A stretch of DNA of 37,769 bases from Zoogloeaceae bacterium (GCA_031287525.1 JAITSU010000077.1:1-37769), one strand, 5' to 3'. Counted from the first letter of the stretch, positions 16,601-25,411 are shown. The notes: a model not told the origin generated them from the letters alone. A program made the numbers and translations.

Positions 16601-18601
16601 TCAGAATTCCAGCGGATCAACCTCAATATGCCAGCGCAATTTGTTCTTGCGCGGCAGCGTCGCCAGGGTTTCCCGCCAGACCGGAAGAAACGCTTGCAGT
16701 TGCGGGCGGGAAGGGGATTCAATCAGAAGTTGGGCGCGTTCCTGATTCATCAGGCGAAAGAGGCGCATGGGGATGGGGTCGTAGAGGGCGACATCGGGGT
16801 AGTCTTGTACGCAGGGCAGATTTGCCGCCTGTTGTAAAAAGGTGAGCGCGGTTTCCATGCTGGCGGCTTCGGCGCGCAGGATGGCTTGGTAGGCGTAGGG
16901 GGGGAAGCCTGCCTGACGGCGTTCGTTCAGGAGGGTTTCCGCGTAGCCGGGGTAATCGTGGGCGGTGATGGCGCGGTAAAGCGGGTGTTCGGGGTATTCG
17001 CTTTGCAGGATGACTTCGCCGGGCAGGTCGGCGCGTCCGGCGCGACCGGAAACCTGCATGAGTTGCGCGAAAAGTCGCTCCGGCGCGCGCCAGTCGGCGG
17101 CGAACAGGGCGGCGTCGGCGCCGACCACGCCGACCAGGGTCAAACGGGGAAAGTCGTGACCTTTGGCGAGCATCTGGGTGCCCACCAGAATATCGGCTTC
17201 GCCCGCCTGAATCTGCGCGAGCAAGGCTTCCCATTGTTTGCGGTTTTTGGCGGAATCGCGGTCTACGCGCAGGATGCGGGCGTCGGGGAAAACTCCGGCG
17301 AGCATGGATTCCAGCCGTTGCGTACCGCGTCCGAAGGGCAAAATATCCTGATTGCCGCAGGTGGGGCAGGCGCGGGGAATGCGGGTTTCCAGACCGCAGT
17401 GGTGGCAGCGCAGACGTTGGTCGGCAAGGTGCACAACCCGGTTGGCGGCGCAGCGCGGGCAGCGGGAAATCCAGCCGCAGGCGGGGCAGGCGAGTACCGG
17501 AGCGTAGCCGCGCCGGTTGAGAAAGACGAGGCTTTGTTCTTTTGCGGCGAGGCGCTGGCGCAAGGCTTCGATGAGTTGCGGGCTGAGTCCGTCCGCCAGT
17601 TTCATCCGGCGGGTGTCGAGCACACGGATGGCGGGGAGTTGCGCGCCGCTGACGGCGCGTTCCCGCAGGCAAAGCAGGGTGTAGCGGTTATGTCCCGCGT
17701 GCGCCCAGCTTTCCAGACTGGGGGTGGCGGAACCCAGCACAATGGGGAGTTTGGCGAGGCGGGCGCGGAATACGGCGAGGTCGCGGGCGGAATAGCGCAT
17801 CCCGTCCTGCTGCTTGTAGGAAGCGTCGTGTTCTTCGTCGACGATGATGAGTCCCAAATCGGGCATGGGGGTGAATACGGACAGGCGTGTGCCGACCACG
17901 ATGCGCGCTTCGCCCTGAAACGCGCATCGCCAGGCGCGTTCGCGGGCGGCTTCGCCCAAGTCGCTGTGCAGCATGACGATGAGCGTGTTCGGAAAGCGCG
18001 TTGTCAGGCGGGCTTCGAGTTGCGGCGTGAGATTGATTTCCGGCGCGAGCAGCAAGACCTGTTTGCCTTTTGCGAGCTGGAGGGCGATGAGGCGCAGATA
18101 GACTTCGGTCTTGCCGCTGCCGGTGACGCCGTAGAGCAGGAAGGGCGCGTAATCCTGACGGGTTTGCACGGCATGAACGGCGGCTTCCTGTTCGGCGTTC
18201 AGGTCGGGCAGGGCGGGAGCGGTTTTTACGGGTTTGCCTGCTTTCAGCTTGCGGGCGCGGCGTTGCGGCGGGTGGAGTTTTTTCAGTCCCGGCGGTAACG
18301 CCTGCAAAATGACTTCTCCCAGCGGGGCTTGATAATACTGGCTGGCGAACTCGCAGAGCCGGAAAAAATCCGGCGTCAGGGGCGGCAGTTCGTCGTCCAG
18401 CAATTCCGCCGTTTTCAGTTGTTCGGGCGGCAGTTCGCTTTTTTCCGCCAACTCGACGATGACGCCGATTTTTTCCCGATTGCCAAAATTGCCAAAGGGC
18501 GCTTTGACGCGCAGACCGACGCGCAGACGCGGACTCTCCTCAACCCGGTAATCGAACAGCCGATACAGTGGCACATCCAATGCCAAACGCGCGATGGTCA
18601 T
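16601..18601 (-). CDS. priA: primosomal replication restart helicase PriA, 666 aa
   Basis: PriA recognises stalled forks and reloads the replicative helicase. The N-terminal 3'-DNA-binding domain (LDVPLYRLFDYRV, VKAPFGNFGNREKIGVIV) is followed by Walker A GVTGSGKTE (about residues 158-166), the DEEH box (IIVDEEHDASYKQQDGMRY), helicase motif GSATPSLES, and a zinc region with paired cysteines (CPACGWISRCPRC, CHHCG, CPTCG), then GTQMLAKGHDFP and QVSGRAGRAD. It is shorter than the 732-residue E. coli protein, mostly in the N part. ATG 18599-18601 is the start. Candidate DnaA boxes lie about 95 bp upstream. Confidence 0.97.
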   Translation of the reverse strand: MTIARLALDVPLYRLFDYRVEESPRLRVGLRVKAPFGNFGNREKIGVIVELAEKSELPPEQLKTAELLDDELPPLTPDFFRLCEFASQYYQAPLGEVILQALPPGLKKLHPPQRRARKLKAGKPVKTAPALPDLNAEQEAAVHAVQTRQDYAPFLLYGVTGSGKTEVYLRLIALQLAKGKQVLLLAPEINLTPQLEARLTTRFPNTLIVMLHSDLGEAARERAWRCAFQGEARIVVGTRLSVFTPMPDLGLIIVDEEHDASYKQQDGMRYSARDLAVFRARLAKLPIVLGSATPSLESWAHAGHNRYTLLCLRERAVSGAQLPAIRVLDTRRMKLADGLSPQLIEALRQRLAAKEQSLVFLNRRGYAPVLACPACGWISRCPRCAANRVVHLADQRLRCHHCGLETRIPRACPTCGNQDILPFGRGTQRLESMLAGVFPDARILRVDRDSAKNRKQWEALLAQIQAGEADILVGTQMLAKGHDFPRLTLVGVVGADAALFAADWRAPERLFAQLMQVSGRAGRADLPGEVILQSEYPEHPLYRAITAHDYPGYAETLLNERRQAGFPPYAYQAILRAEAASMETALTFLQQAANLPCVQDYPDVALYDPIPMRLFRLMNQERAQLLIESPSRPQLQAFLPVWRETLATLPRKNKLRWHIEVDPLEF

Positions 18602-18939
18602 GGAATAGTTAGCGCGGGTTGTTGCGGAATTTTCTTGAAAAGCGCGCTAACCTGCTCTCCCACAAGGAGATTTTTCGCTTGTCCCCAAGAGTTGGGGATA
18701 ACTTTGTGGATAAGGGCTGAAAAAAAGCGCCAATCGCTTTGTCCGCATGGAAGCGCGCTACCTTGCCTGAAAATTGGGCAAATCGAAAAGTCGTTAAAAA
18801 TCATATGAATAGGATATTTCATGAATTGTCAACCGACAATAATCGACCCTGCTGACGTGGTGGTCGCAAGAACCATTTTGCTGTGCATAAAAAGGCCTGA
18901 TTTTGTTGGGGGCAGGGCAAATCCGGGGCAAAAATCGGC
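18602..18939. other. 338-bp spacer between hemE and priA
   Basis: No gene is supported. A 74-codon minus-strand frame overlaps the priA start and has no family likeness. The spacer holds two DnaA-box-like words (18693-18713), a 9-base inverted pair GTTAGCGCG / CGCGCTAAC (18608-18616 and 18643-18651), and two copies of an AGCGCGCTAMC word (18641 and 18752) that also appears in changed form at about 16584, beyond the other end of priA. It must carry the priA promoter, which I cannot assign to exact bases. Confidence 0.5.
18693..18713 (-). promoter_or_regulatory. two candidate DnaA boxes upstream of priA
   Basis: On the minus strand, TTATCCACA (18705-18713) matches the DnaA consensus exactly and TTATCCCCA (18693-18701) differs at one base; they are 12 bases apart centre to centre. 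Two sites are few for an origin, so regulation of priA or chance are the likely explanations. Confidence 0.3.
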
Positions 18940-19995
18940 TCAAAAATGAAAATGATGCACGGTTTCCACCAGCGCCTCGACGTGTTCGGGCGGGGTAAAC
19001 TGCGAGATGCCGTGACCGAGATTAAAAACGTGTCCGGTATTGCCCGCCGTGTTGTCCAAAGCGAATGCCGTCAGCACCTTTTTCGCTTCGGCGACAATGG
19101 TTTCCGGCGGGGCGAACAGCACATTGGGGTCGAGATTGCCTTGCAGCGCCACCTTGTCGCCCACCCGACGGCGGGCGTCCGCGATATTCACATTCCAGTC
19201 AAGACCCACGCCATCGCAACCGCTGGCGGCGATTTTTTCCAGCCACAAGCCGCCGCCCTTGGTGAAGATGATGGACGGGATTTTTCCCCCGTTCCAGGTC
19301 TTGTGCAGTCCGGCGACGATTTTTTGCAGGTAGGCGAGCGAAAATTCCACATAGGCGGCGTCGGAAAGCGAGCCGCCCCAGGTGTCGAACAGCATCACCG
19401 CCTGCGCCCCGCATTCGATTTGGGCGTTCAGATAGGCGATAACGGCATCGCTGGTCACGTCAAGAATGCGATGCAACAGGTCGGGGCGGGCGTAGAGCAT
19501 GGTCTTGATGTGGCGAAAATCCTTCGAGCCGCCGCCTTCGACCATGTAACAGGCGAGGGTGTAGGGGCTGCCGGAAAAACCAATCAGCGGCACACGGTTG
19601 TCCAGCGCGCGCCGGATGGTTCGCACGGCGTCCATGACATAGCCGAGATGGTCGTAAGGATCGGGCGCGGTGAGGTTGTTGATCGCCCATTCCTCGCGCA
19701 GGGGACGCTCGAAACGCGGCCCCTCGCCGGTTTCAAAATAGAGTCCCAGCCCCATCGCGTCGGGGACGGTGAGGATGTCGGAAAAAAGAATCGCGGCGTC
19801 CAGGTCGTAACGCGCCAGCGGTTGCAGGGTGACTTCGCAGGCGAGGTCAGGCGATTTGCAAAGCGAGAGAAAATCGCCCGCGCGTTTGCGCGTTTCGCAG
19901 TATTCGGGCAGATAACGACCGGCCTGACGCATCAGCCAGATGGGGGTGCGGTCAACGGGTTTTTTCAACAGGGCGCGCAGGAAGTTGTCGTTCAT
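18940..19995 (-). CDS. hemE: uroporphyrinogen decarboxylase, 351 aa
   Basis: HemE removes four carboxyl groups from uroporphyrinogen III to give coproporphyrinogen III in haem synthesis. The substrate-binding motif [15 protein letters not shown] (residues about 18-32) with its conserved Arg residues, the [16 protein letters not shown] segment with the catalytic Asp, [19 protein letters not shown], and the [16 protein letters not shown] and [15 protein letters not shown] motifs are all present. Length is standard. It follows the inositol-monophosphatase-like gene on the same strand after 23 bp, and a heptamer array occupies that gap. Confidence 0.97.
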   Translation of the reverse strand: MNDNFLRALLKKPVDRTPIWLMRQAGRYLPEYCETRKRAGDFLSLCKSPDLACEVTLQPLARYDLDAAILFSDILTVPDAMGLGLYFETGEGPRFERPLREEWAINNLTAPDPYDHLGYVMDAVRTIRRALDNRVPLIGFSGSPYTLACYMVEGGGSKDFRHIKTMLYARPDLLHRILDVTSDAVIAYLNAQIECGAQAVMLFDTWGGSLSDAAYVEFSLAYLQKIVAGLHKTWNGGKIPSIIFTKGGGLWLEKIAASGCDGVGLDWNVNIADARRRVGDKVALQGNLDPNVLFAPPETIVAEAKKVLTAFALDNTAGNTGHVFNLGHGISQFTPPEHVEALVETVHHFHF

Positions 19996-20004
19996 TTTCG
20001 GGGA

Positions 20005-20025
20005 TCAGAAGTCAGGGGTTAGAGG
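20005..20025. repeat. heptamer array D at the 3' end of the IMPase gene
   Basis: Units TCAGAAG, TCAGGGG and TTAGAGG follow each other without gaps. The third unit includes the stop codon (TTA at 20019-20021, TAA on minus) of the IMPase-like gene, so the array extends from the gene end into the hemE leader. Confidence 0.6.
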
Positions 20026-20834
20026 GGCATTTGCTGGCGAATCCAGTCGCGCCACAGCGCGAACAGTTCGGGATCGCGGGCGGCGATGACGGAGCGTTTC
20101 CACGGTGGGGTCGCGCCGAAATCGTCTGCTTCAAAGGTGGCGACCGAGCCGCCCATTTCTTCGGTCATCAGCCAGCCGGCGGCGTAATCCCAGAGACGTT
20201 CGCCGCCGTGCGTGACGGCATCCAGCCTGCCTGCGGCGAGATAGCACCAGTCGAGGACGGATGAGCCGAAATTGCGCTGCGAATAAATCGGGGCTTCGTG
20301 CACGATACGAAGCGCCAGATGCGGCGGCAGACGTTTGAAGTCGATGCTGGCAACGGCGTCGGCAAGGTCTTTTTTCGGCGCGTCCGCCGGAGCGCGCAGG
20401 CGTTGACCATTCAGCCAGACGCCGCCGCCCTCTACGGCGGAAAACATTTCCTGCATGATGGGCAGATAAGAAACGCCCAACACCGGACGCCCGCGCCGCA
20501 CCAGCGCCACGGAAACGGCGAATTGCGGCAGGCCGACGAGAAAATTGGTACTGCCGTCGATGGGATCCATCACCCAGACGCCCTCTGAATAGCCGCGTTC
20601 CCACGCCGCCTGCTGGATTTCCGCTGGCATCTCCTCGCCAATCATGGGCAAATCGACAAGCCCCGCGAGGGCGGTCACCAGACTTTCCTGCGCGGCGATG
20701 TCGGCGGCGGAAAACGCGGAACCGTCCGCTTTCATCTGCCCGACCACATTCAAAAAGCGCGGCATAATCTCGCGTTCCGCAGTAATTTGCAGCACGCGCT
20801 CGACAGCAAGACGGAGTTGTTGGAGATCGGGCAT
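20019..20834 (-). CDS. inositol monophosphatase family protein, 271 aa
   Basis: Members are Mg- or Li-sensitive phosphomonoesterases acting on inositol phosphate, 3'-phosphoadenosine phosphate, or similar. Metal ligands are visible: GEE (residues 66-68), DPIDGSTNF (Asp90, Asp93) and a C-terminal WDYAAG. The substrate loop LAAGRLDAVTHGGERLWD is typical. It may be SuhB-like or a CysQ-like enzyme; the sequence alone does not decide, and the sulfate transporter 8 kb away gives only weak support for CysQ. The start ATG 20832-20834 touches heptamer array E and the stop lies in array D. It diverges from rsmE by 70 bp. Confidence 0.9.
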   Translation of the reverse strand: MPDLQQLRLAVERVLQITAEREIMPRFLNVVGQMKADGSAFSAADIAAQESLVTALAGLVDLPMIGEEMPAEIQQAAWERGYSEGVWVMDPIDGSTNFLVGLPQFAVSVALVRRGRPVLGVSYLPIMQEMFSAVEGGGVWLNGQRLRAPADAPKKDLADAVASIDFKRLPPHLALRIVHEAPIYSQRNFGSSVLDWCYLAAGRLDAVTHGGERLWDYAAGWLMTEEMGGSVATFEADDFGATPPWKRSVIAARDPELFALWRDWIRQQMPL

Positions 20835-20851
20835 CAGGGGTCAGGGGTCAG
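20834..20851. repeat. heptamer array E at the 5' end of the IMPase gene
   Basis: Two perfect TCAGGGG units plus TCAG lie directly against the start codon; the first base of the array is the A of the minus-strand ATG read on the other strand. There is no purine-rich ribosome site in this leader: it reads CTGACCCCTGACCCCTG before the start. Confidence 0.65.
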
Positions 20852-20868
20852 ATTTGTTCGTGGCGGCT

Positions 20869-20896
20869 TTGCCGTCGCACAAGGGTGGCTCATAAT
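20869..20896 (+). promoter_or_regulatory. candidate rsmE promoter
   Basis: TTGCCG (20869-20874) and CATAAT (20891-20896) are separated by 16 bases, matching the sigma-70 pattern 4/6 and 5/6. Transcription would begin at about 20902-20904, that is 1-3 bases before the rsmE ATG. Confidence 0.45.
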
Positions 20897-20904
20897 AGCA
20901 TCCG

Positions 20905-21651
20905 ATGAGCCTACCCAGATTTTTCTGTGCCTTGCCGCTTGCTGACGGCATGACCATTGACCTGCCCGAATCCGTCGCGCGCCACGCGGCAAAAGTCCTG
21001 CGTCTGCCGTCGGGAGCGGAGATTGTGCTGTTCAACGGCGAAGGCGGCGAATATCCGGCGCGGCTGGATATTGTCGGCAAGGCAAAAGCGCGCGCCCAAC
21101 TCGGCGCGCGCCGCGAGATTGAACGCGAATCGCCGCTCTCCATTACGCTCGCGCAAGCCATGCAGACGGCGGACAAAATGGATTTCACGCTGCAAAAGGC
21201 AGTGGAATTGGGCGTCGCCGCCTTTCAACCGCTTGCCAGCCGCAGGAGCGTGACGCGCCTCGCGGGGGAACGCTTGCAAAAACGGGAAAGCCACTGGCAA
21301 GCCGTCGCGGTGTCGGCGTGTGAGCAATGCGGTCGCAATCGTCTGCCGACGCTGCTGCCCTATACAAGTCTGGAAGACTGGCTGGCGGAGGATCGCGGTG
21401 AAGGTTTGAAACTCTTGCTCGCGCCGGAAGGCGCAACAACGCTGGCGGCGCTCGCCGCCGCTGACAAGCCCGGCGGCGAAAAAAACATCACCCTGCTCAT
21501 CGGCGCGGAAGGCGGGCTGGAGCCGTCGGAAATCGCTGCCGCGACGTGCGCCGGATTCATTTCCGTCCGGCTTGGGGCTAGAATCCTGCGCACGGAAACT
21601 GCGGGCGTTGCGGCATTGGCGGCCATCCAGAGTTTGTGGGGCGACTTTTGA
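20905..21651 (+). CDS. rsmE: 16S rRNA (uracil1498-N3)-methyltransferase, 248 aa
   Basis: RsmE methylates U1498 of 16S rRNA with S-adenosylmethionine, using a knotted SPOUT fold. It has the N-terminal PUA-like part (MSLPRFFCALPL, HAAKVLRLPSGAEIVLFNGEGGEY), ADKMDFTLQKAVELGV, SACEQCGRN, and the knot motifs LLIGAEGGLEPSEI and LGARILRTETAGVAAL. Length is standard. No Shine-Dalgarno is seen before the ATG and the candidate promoter is very close, so the message could be leaderless. The pap gene follows after 21 bp. Confidence 0.96.
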   Translation: MSLPRFFCALPLADGMTIDLPESVARHAAKVLRLPSGAEIVLFNGEGGEYPARLDIVGKAKARAQLGARREIERESPLSITLAQAMQTADKMDFTLQKAVELGVAAFQPLASRRSVTRLAGERLQKRESHWQAVAVSACEQCGRNRLPTLLPYTSLEDWLAEDRGEGLKLLLAPEGATTLAALAAADKPGGEKNITLLIGAEGGLEPSEIAAATCAGFISVRLGARILRTETAGVAALAAIQSLWGDF

Positions 21652-21672
21652 AAAACCATCAGGGGAATCAAC

Positions 21673-23430
21673 ATGTTTGAAGCGGCGGAACTGGGGCATG
21701 TCATTGACAAGCAAACCTTCAAGGAAGAAGTCGTCGTCCTGCGCGAGGCCTTGCAGCAGGCGCAGCTCGAATTGCGCGAAAAATCCAGTTTTCCTGTGGT
21801 CATTTTGATTAGCGGCGTCGATGGCGCGGGCAAGAGCGAAACCATTCATGATCTTTACGAATGGATGGACGCGCGTTTTCTCTCCACACAGGCGTTTTCC
21901 GCGCCCAGCGACGAAGAAGCCGAACGCCCCTTCATGTGGCGTTACTGGCGCGCCCTGCCGCCAAAAGGCTGGATACACGTTTTCGCCGGTTCCTGGTATT
22001 CGCTGCCCATTGCCCGCCGTATTTCCGGCGAAATCGACCAGGCGTTTTTCGACCAGCGCATCGACCAGTTCAACCGCTTTGAAGCGATGCTGGTCAACGA
22101 AGGCGCGTTGGTGCTGAAATTCTGGTTCCACCTTTCGCGCGACGGGCAGAAAAAGCGTTTGAAAGCGTTGGAGAAAGACCCGCGCACCGCGTGGCGGGTG
22201 ACGCAGGAAAGCTGGGAGCGTCTGAAAACCTACGACCAGTTGCAGGAGGTCGCTTCCCACCTTTTGCGCATGACCAACACGCCCTGGGCGCCGTGGATTG
22301 TGGTCGAAGGCACGGACGACCGCTACCGTTCGCTCAGCGTCGGCAAGATATTGCTGGATGCCCTGCAACGGCGTTTGTCGGAAGTGAAAGAACCGCATTA
22401 TCCGGTCGCGCCGCCGATTACGCAGAAAATCGGCACCCTGGATGTGCTGACCGCGCTCGACCTCACGCAAAAACTGGCGAAGCCGGATTATCAAACCCGA
22501 CTGGCGCGCGCCCAGGGCAGGCTTGCCGAACTTTCGCGCGCGCCGGAATTCAAAAATCATTCGCTGGTGCTGGCGTTTGAAGGTCAGGACGCGGCGGGTA
22601 AAGGCGGCAGTATCCGCCGTCTGGTCGCTGCCCTCGACCCGCGCCAGTATCAGATTGTTCCCGTTGCCGCGCCCACCGAGGAAGAACGCGCCCAACCCTA
22701 CCTCTGGCGTTTCTGGCGCAACATTCCCAGAAACGGACGCACCACCATTTTTGACCGTACCTGGTATGGTCGTGTGCTGGTCGAGCGCGTGGAAGGCTTC
22801 TGCTCGGAAGCCGACTGGTTGCGCGCCTACGCCGAAATCAACGATTTCGAGCACGAACTGGTCGCCGATGGCGTCATCATCGTCAAATTCTGGCTGCAAA
22901 TCAGCAAGGAAGAACAATTGCGCCGCTTCAAGGAGCGCGAACAAATCGCCTTCAAACGCTACAAAATCACCGACGAAGACTGGCGCAACCGCGAAAAATG
23001 GGAGGCCTACCATCGCGCCGTCTGCGATATGGTCGAACGCACCAGCACTGGCGCGGCGCCGTGGACATTGGTCGAAGCCGAAGACAAGAATTTTGCGCGC
23101 GTCAAAGTGCTGGAAACCGTCTGCGACCGGCTGGAAGAAGCGTTTTATGGCGCAAGAACGAGCGCCGCGAAAGTGGACAAAACGGGTAAAACGGCGAAAG
23201 CGCCGGATGTGAAAGTTGTGGCGGACAAAGACGCCAAAGACAGCAAGGGCAGCAAAGAGACAACAGCGGCGGCGACCGCTGTCAAAGACACGCTGCCCAC
23301 CGTTGCAAAAACACCGGCAAAGCCCAACGCCAAAGCCAGCGCCAGAAAGCCCGCCGCGCCCGCCGTAAAAACTCCATCTGTAAAAATCACGGACAAAGTG
23401 AAAAAAACATCCCGTGAGCAAGAACAATAG
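21673..23430 (+). CDS. pap: polyphosphate:AMP phosphotransferase (two PPK2 domains)
   Basis: Class II PPK2 enzymes move phosphate from polyphosphate to AMP, giving ADP. Two PPK2 domains stand in tandem: the first has Walker A GVDGAGKSE (about residues 48-56) with RYWRALPPKGWIHVFAGSWY; the second has GQDAAGKGG (about 303-311) with RFWRNIPRNGRTTIFDRTWYGRVLVERVEG and the ISKEEQLRRFKERE lid. The N-terminal copy lacks the FDRSWY-type Asp-Arg (it reads FAGSWY), so the C-terminal copy is the probable active one, as known for the family. After residue ~490 comes a 90-residue Lys/Ala/Thr-rich low-complexity tail not typical of PAP. ATG 21673 has AGGGGA upstream. Confidence 0.95.
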   Translation: MFEAAELGHVIDKQTFKEEVVVLREALQQAQLELREKSSFPVVILISGVDGAGKSETIHDLYEWMDARFLSTQAFSAPSDEEAERPFMWRYWRALPPKGWIHVFAGSWYSLPIARRISGEIDQAFFDQRIDQFNRFEAMLVNEGALVLKFWFHLSRDGQKKRLKALEKDPRTAWRVTQESWERLKTYDQLQEVASHLLRMTNTPWAPWIVVEGTDDRYRSLSVGKILLDALQRRLSEVKEPHYPVAPPITQKIGTLDVLTALDLTQKLAKPDYQTRLARAQGRLAELSRAPEFKNHSLVLAFEGQDAAGKGGSIRRLVAALDPRQYQIVPVAAPTEEERAQPYLWRFWRNIPRNGRTTIFDRTWYGRVLVERVEGFCSEADWLRAYAEINDFEHELVADGVIIVKFWLQISKEEQLRRFKEREQIAFKRYKITDEDWRNREKWEAYHRAVCDMVERTSTGAAPWTLVEAEDKNFARVKVLETVCDRLEEAFYGARTSAAKVDKTGKTAKAPDVKVVADKDAKDSKGSKETTAAATAVKDTLPTVAKTPAKPNAKASARKPAAPAVKTPSVKITDKVKKTSREQEQ

Positions 23431-23469
23431 CCAGTTGTATACTTCGCGCCTTGACCGGAGAATTCAAAA

Positions 23470-23709
23470 ATGACCACCGCGCCCCCCCTTGACCGCCCTT
23501 TGCCGCGTAGCTACATGCCCGAAGAAAAGAAGGCAGGATTAACGCGGAATGTCATCTTTGCCTGCGAATCCAGCGCCGCGATGAAAGCAGGAGACGAAGA
23601 CGCGGCATGGGCGTGGCTTTCTCTGGCAAAAATCCCCGAATCCGCAAAAATTGCCATGATTGGTCTTTTGGGTAAGGATTTTCTGACCGCCAAAGGCTTC
23701 AAGGTATGA
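23470..23709 (+). CDS. unknown small protein, 79 aa
   Basis: I do not recognise the family. The ATG has GGAG about 10 bases upstream, and its stop overlaps the next start as ATGA, both signs of a real gene. After a proline-rich N terminus (PPLDRPLPRSYMPEEKK) the rest looks helical (SSAAMKAGDEDAAWAWLSLAKIP). No signal peptide or membrane helix. Codon use is somewhat less GC-rich than pap and argA. It lies 39 bp after pap. Confidence 0.65.
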   Translation: MTTAPPLDRPLPRSYMPEEKKAGLTRNVIFACESSAAMKAGDEDAAWAWLSLAKIPESAKIAMIGLLGKDFLTAKGFKV

Positions 23710-24044
23710 CCGGGCAGAATTTACTTGCTTCTCTGGCAGTGGATTCAATAGGCGAGAAAATTACCACACTGGACATTGAGGCAACGGAACTTGCCCGAAC
23801 AAAAAAAGAATTCCAGCAGGATAAGCTCGCGGTATTGAAGGCAATAGGGGCTTTCCGCTCATACAATGCCCGTCTGGTGAACTACGACAAGTCGAAATCA
23901 GACGACCTCGAAAAAGCCATTATTCAGGCAAGACGACAAAACATCAGGGCTGCCGAAAAACTCTACATCGGGCGTCAGGAAAAAGCGCTCGGCAGGGAAT
24001 CAGGAACACAATCCAAAGCAATGAGCGAAGAACATCATGAGTGA
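23706..24044 (+). CDS. unknown coiled-coil-like protein, 112 aa
   Basis: Family unknown. The start overlaps the preceding stop (ATGA) and the last 8 bases overlap argA, so the three are probably translated in series. The sequence is almost wholly charged and helical (EATELARTKKEFQQDKLAVL, DDLEKAIIQARRQNIRAAEK), suggesting a coiled coil or helical bundle; there is no hydrophobic segment. With the 79-aa gene it forms a pair that may act together, which is inference from overlap alone. Confidence 0.65.
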   Translation: MTGQNLLASLAVDSIGEKITTLDIEATELARTKKEFQQDKLAVLKAIGAFRSYNARLVNYDKSKSDDLEKAIIQARRQNIRAAEKLYIGRQEKALGRESGTQSKAMSEEHHE

Positions 24045-25410
24045 ATACGCAGACGGCGGTGACGCGCCGCAGGACGAACAAGCGGCGCAGTTGGCGGATT
24101 CGGTCGCGGATTTGGCCGCTTTCGTCAACTGGTTCCGGCGGGTTACGCCCTACATCAACGCCTTTCGCGGCAAAACCTTTGTGCTCGCCTTTGGCGGCAA
24201 AGCCATCGCCGGGCCGCTTGCCAAGACTTTCGCCTACGACGTTAACCTGCTCGCCAGTCTGGGGATCCGCCTCGTGCTGGTGCATGGCGCGCGTCCGCAG
24301 ATTGAAGAGGAATTGCGCGAAAAGGGCATCGAATCCCGGCATCACCGGGGCTATCGCATTACCGACGCCGATACGCTCGATTGCGTGCTCGACGCCGTGG
24401 GCAGCGTCTATCTTGAAATCGAGGCGCTGCTCTCGCAAGGCTTGCCCAACACCCCGATGGCAGGCAGCCAGATTCGCGTTATCGGCGGCAATTTCATCAC
24501 CGCTCGACCTTTGGGCGTGCTGGATGGCATCGACCTGCAATACAGCGGCATGGTACGCAAGGTCGACGCCGAGGGCTTAAAGGCGCAACTTTCATTGGGG
24601 AACATCGTGCTGCTCTCCTGTCAGGGCAGTTCGCCCACTGGCGAGATTTTCAATTTGCGGATGGAAGAAGTCGCCGAGGCGGTCGCCATTGCCTTGAAAG
24701 CCGACAAACTCGTCTATCTCACCGACAGTCAAGGGGTCTGCAATCAAGAGGGCGAACTGCTCGACGAACTCACGGCGGACGCCGCCCATGAACTGCAAAA
24801 TGCCGATTGGTTATCGCACGACATCCGTCGTTGTCTGCCCTCTGTCGTGCGCGCCAGTCGTCAGGGCGTGGGGCGCGCGCACATCGTCGGTTACGCGCAG
24901 GACGGCGCGTTGTTGCAGGAATTTTTCTCCCGCGAGGGCATCGGCACGGTGGTTTCGCGCGAATCCCTGGAGCACATCCGCGAAGCCCGCGCCGACGACA
25001 TCGGCGCGCTCATCGCGCTGATTGAGCCTTTGGAAGAAGACGGCACCCTCGTGCATCGCCCACGCGAAGTGCTGGAACGCGAAATCGACAAATTCTCCAT
25101 CATCCTGCACGACAACATGGCCGTCGGCTGCGCCGCGCTCTACGACTACGGCGAAGGCGTCGCCGAACTCGCCTGCCTCGCCGTGCACCCCGCCCAACGT
25201 GGCTGGGGCTATGGCGAGCAACTGGCCGAACGTGTCCAGTCCCGCGCCCGCGCCATCGGCATCAAACGCCTGTTCGTCCTCACCACCCGCACCGTGCACT
25301 GGTTCATCGAGCGCGGGTTCAAACTCGAAGACATCGACCAGCTTCCCCCGCAAAAACGCCAGATGTACAACCTGCAACGCCGCTCCAAGGTGCTGGTGAA
25401 GTCGCTATAA
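24037..25410 (+). CDS. argA: amino-acid N-acetyltransferase (N-acetylglutamate synthase)
   Basis: ArgA acetylates glutamate with acetyl-CoA, the first step of arginine synthesis, usually inhibited by arginine. The N part is an amino-acid-kinase fold without kinase use ([42 protein letters not shown], split here only in notation: motifs FGGKAI and LVHGARPQI); the C part is a GNAT domain ([20 protein letters not shown], then [15 protein letters not shown]). The 457 residues match the two-domain ArgA class. Start ATG 24037 overlaps the upstream unknown gene by 8 bases. Downstream yggX begins after 35 bp. Confidence 0.95.
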   Translation: MSEYADGGDAPQDEQAAQLADSVADLAAFVNWFRRVTPYINAFRGKTFVLAFGGKAIAGPLAKTFAYDVNLLASLGIRLVLVHGARPQIEEELREKGIESRHHRGYRITDADTLDCVLDAVGSVYLEIEALLSQGLPNTPMAGSQIRVIGGNFITARPLGVLDGIDLQYSGMVRKVDAEGLKAQLSLGNIVLLSCQGSSPTGEIFNLRMEEVAEAVAIALKADKLVYLTDSQGVCNQEGELLDELTADAAHELQNADWLSHDIRRCLPSVVRASRQGVGRAHIVGYAQDGALLQEFFSREGIGTVVSRESLEHIREARADDIGALIALIEPLEEDGTLVHRPREVLEREIDKFSIILHDNMAVGCAALYDYGEGVAELACLAVHPAQRGWGYGEQLAERVQSRARAIGIKRLFVLTTRTVHWFIERGFKLEDIDQLPPQKRQMYNLQRRSKVLVKSL

Positions 25411-25411
25411 T
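25406..25411 (+). promoter_or_regulatory. candidate -10 box for yggX
   Basis: A perfect TATAAT overlaps the argA stop codon, 34 bases before the yggX start, in the context CGCTATAATCCGGC, nearly the same as before fabI. No convincing -35 is seen. Confidence 0.4.

Noticed and set aside
18693-18713. replication origin near priA
   Set aside because: Only two DnaA-like boxes, no AT-rich unwinding region with further boxes, and no dnaA/dnaN genes in the window.
18598-18822. 74-codon minus-strand frame before priA
   Set aside because: Overlaps the priA start by a few bases, no family resemblance, no good ribosome site; region better explained as control DNA.
20911-23427. 838-codon open frame on the minus strand opposite rsmE and pap
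   Set aside because: Both plus-strand genes have clear catalytic motifs; the antisense frame shows Phe/Arg/Gly-rich composition typical of shadows in GC-rich DNA and no family motifs.
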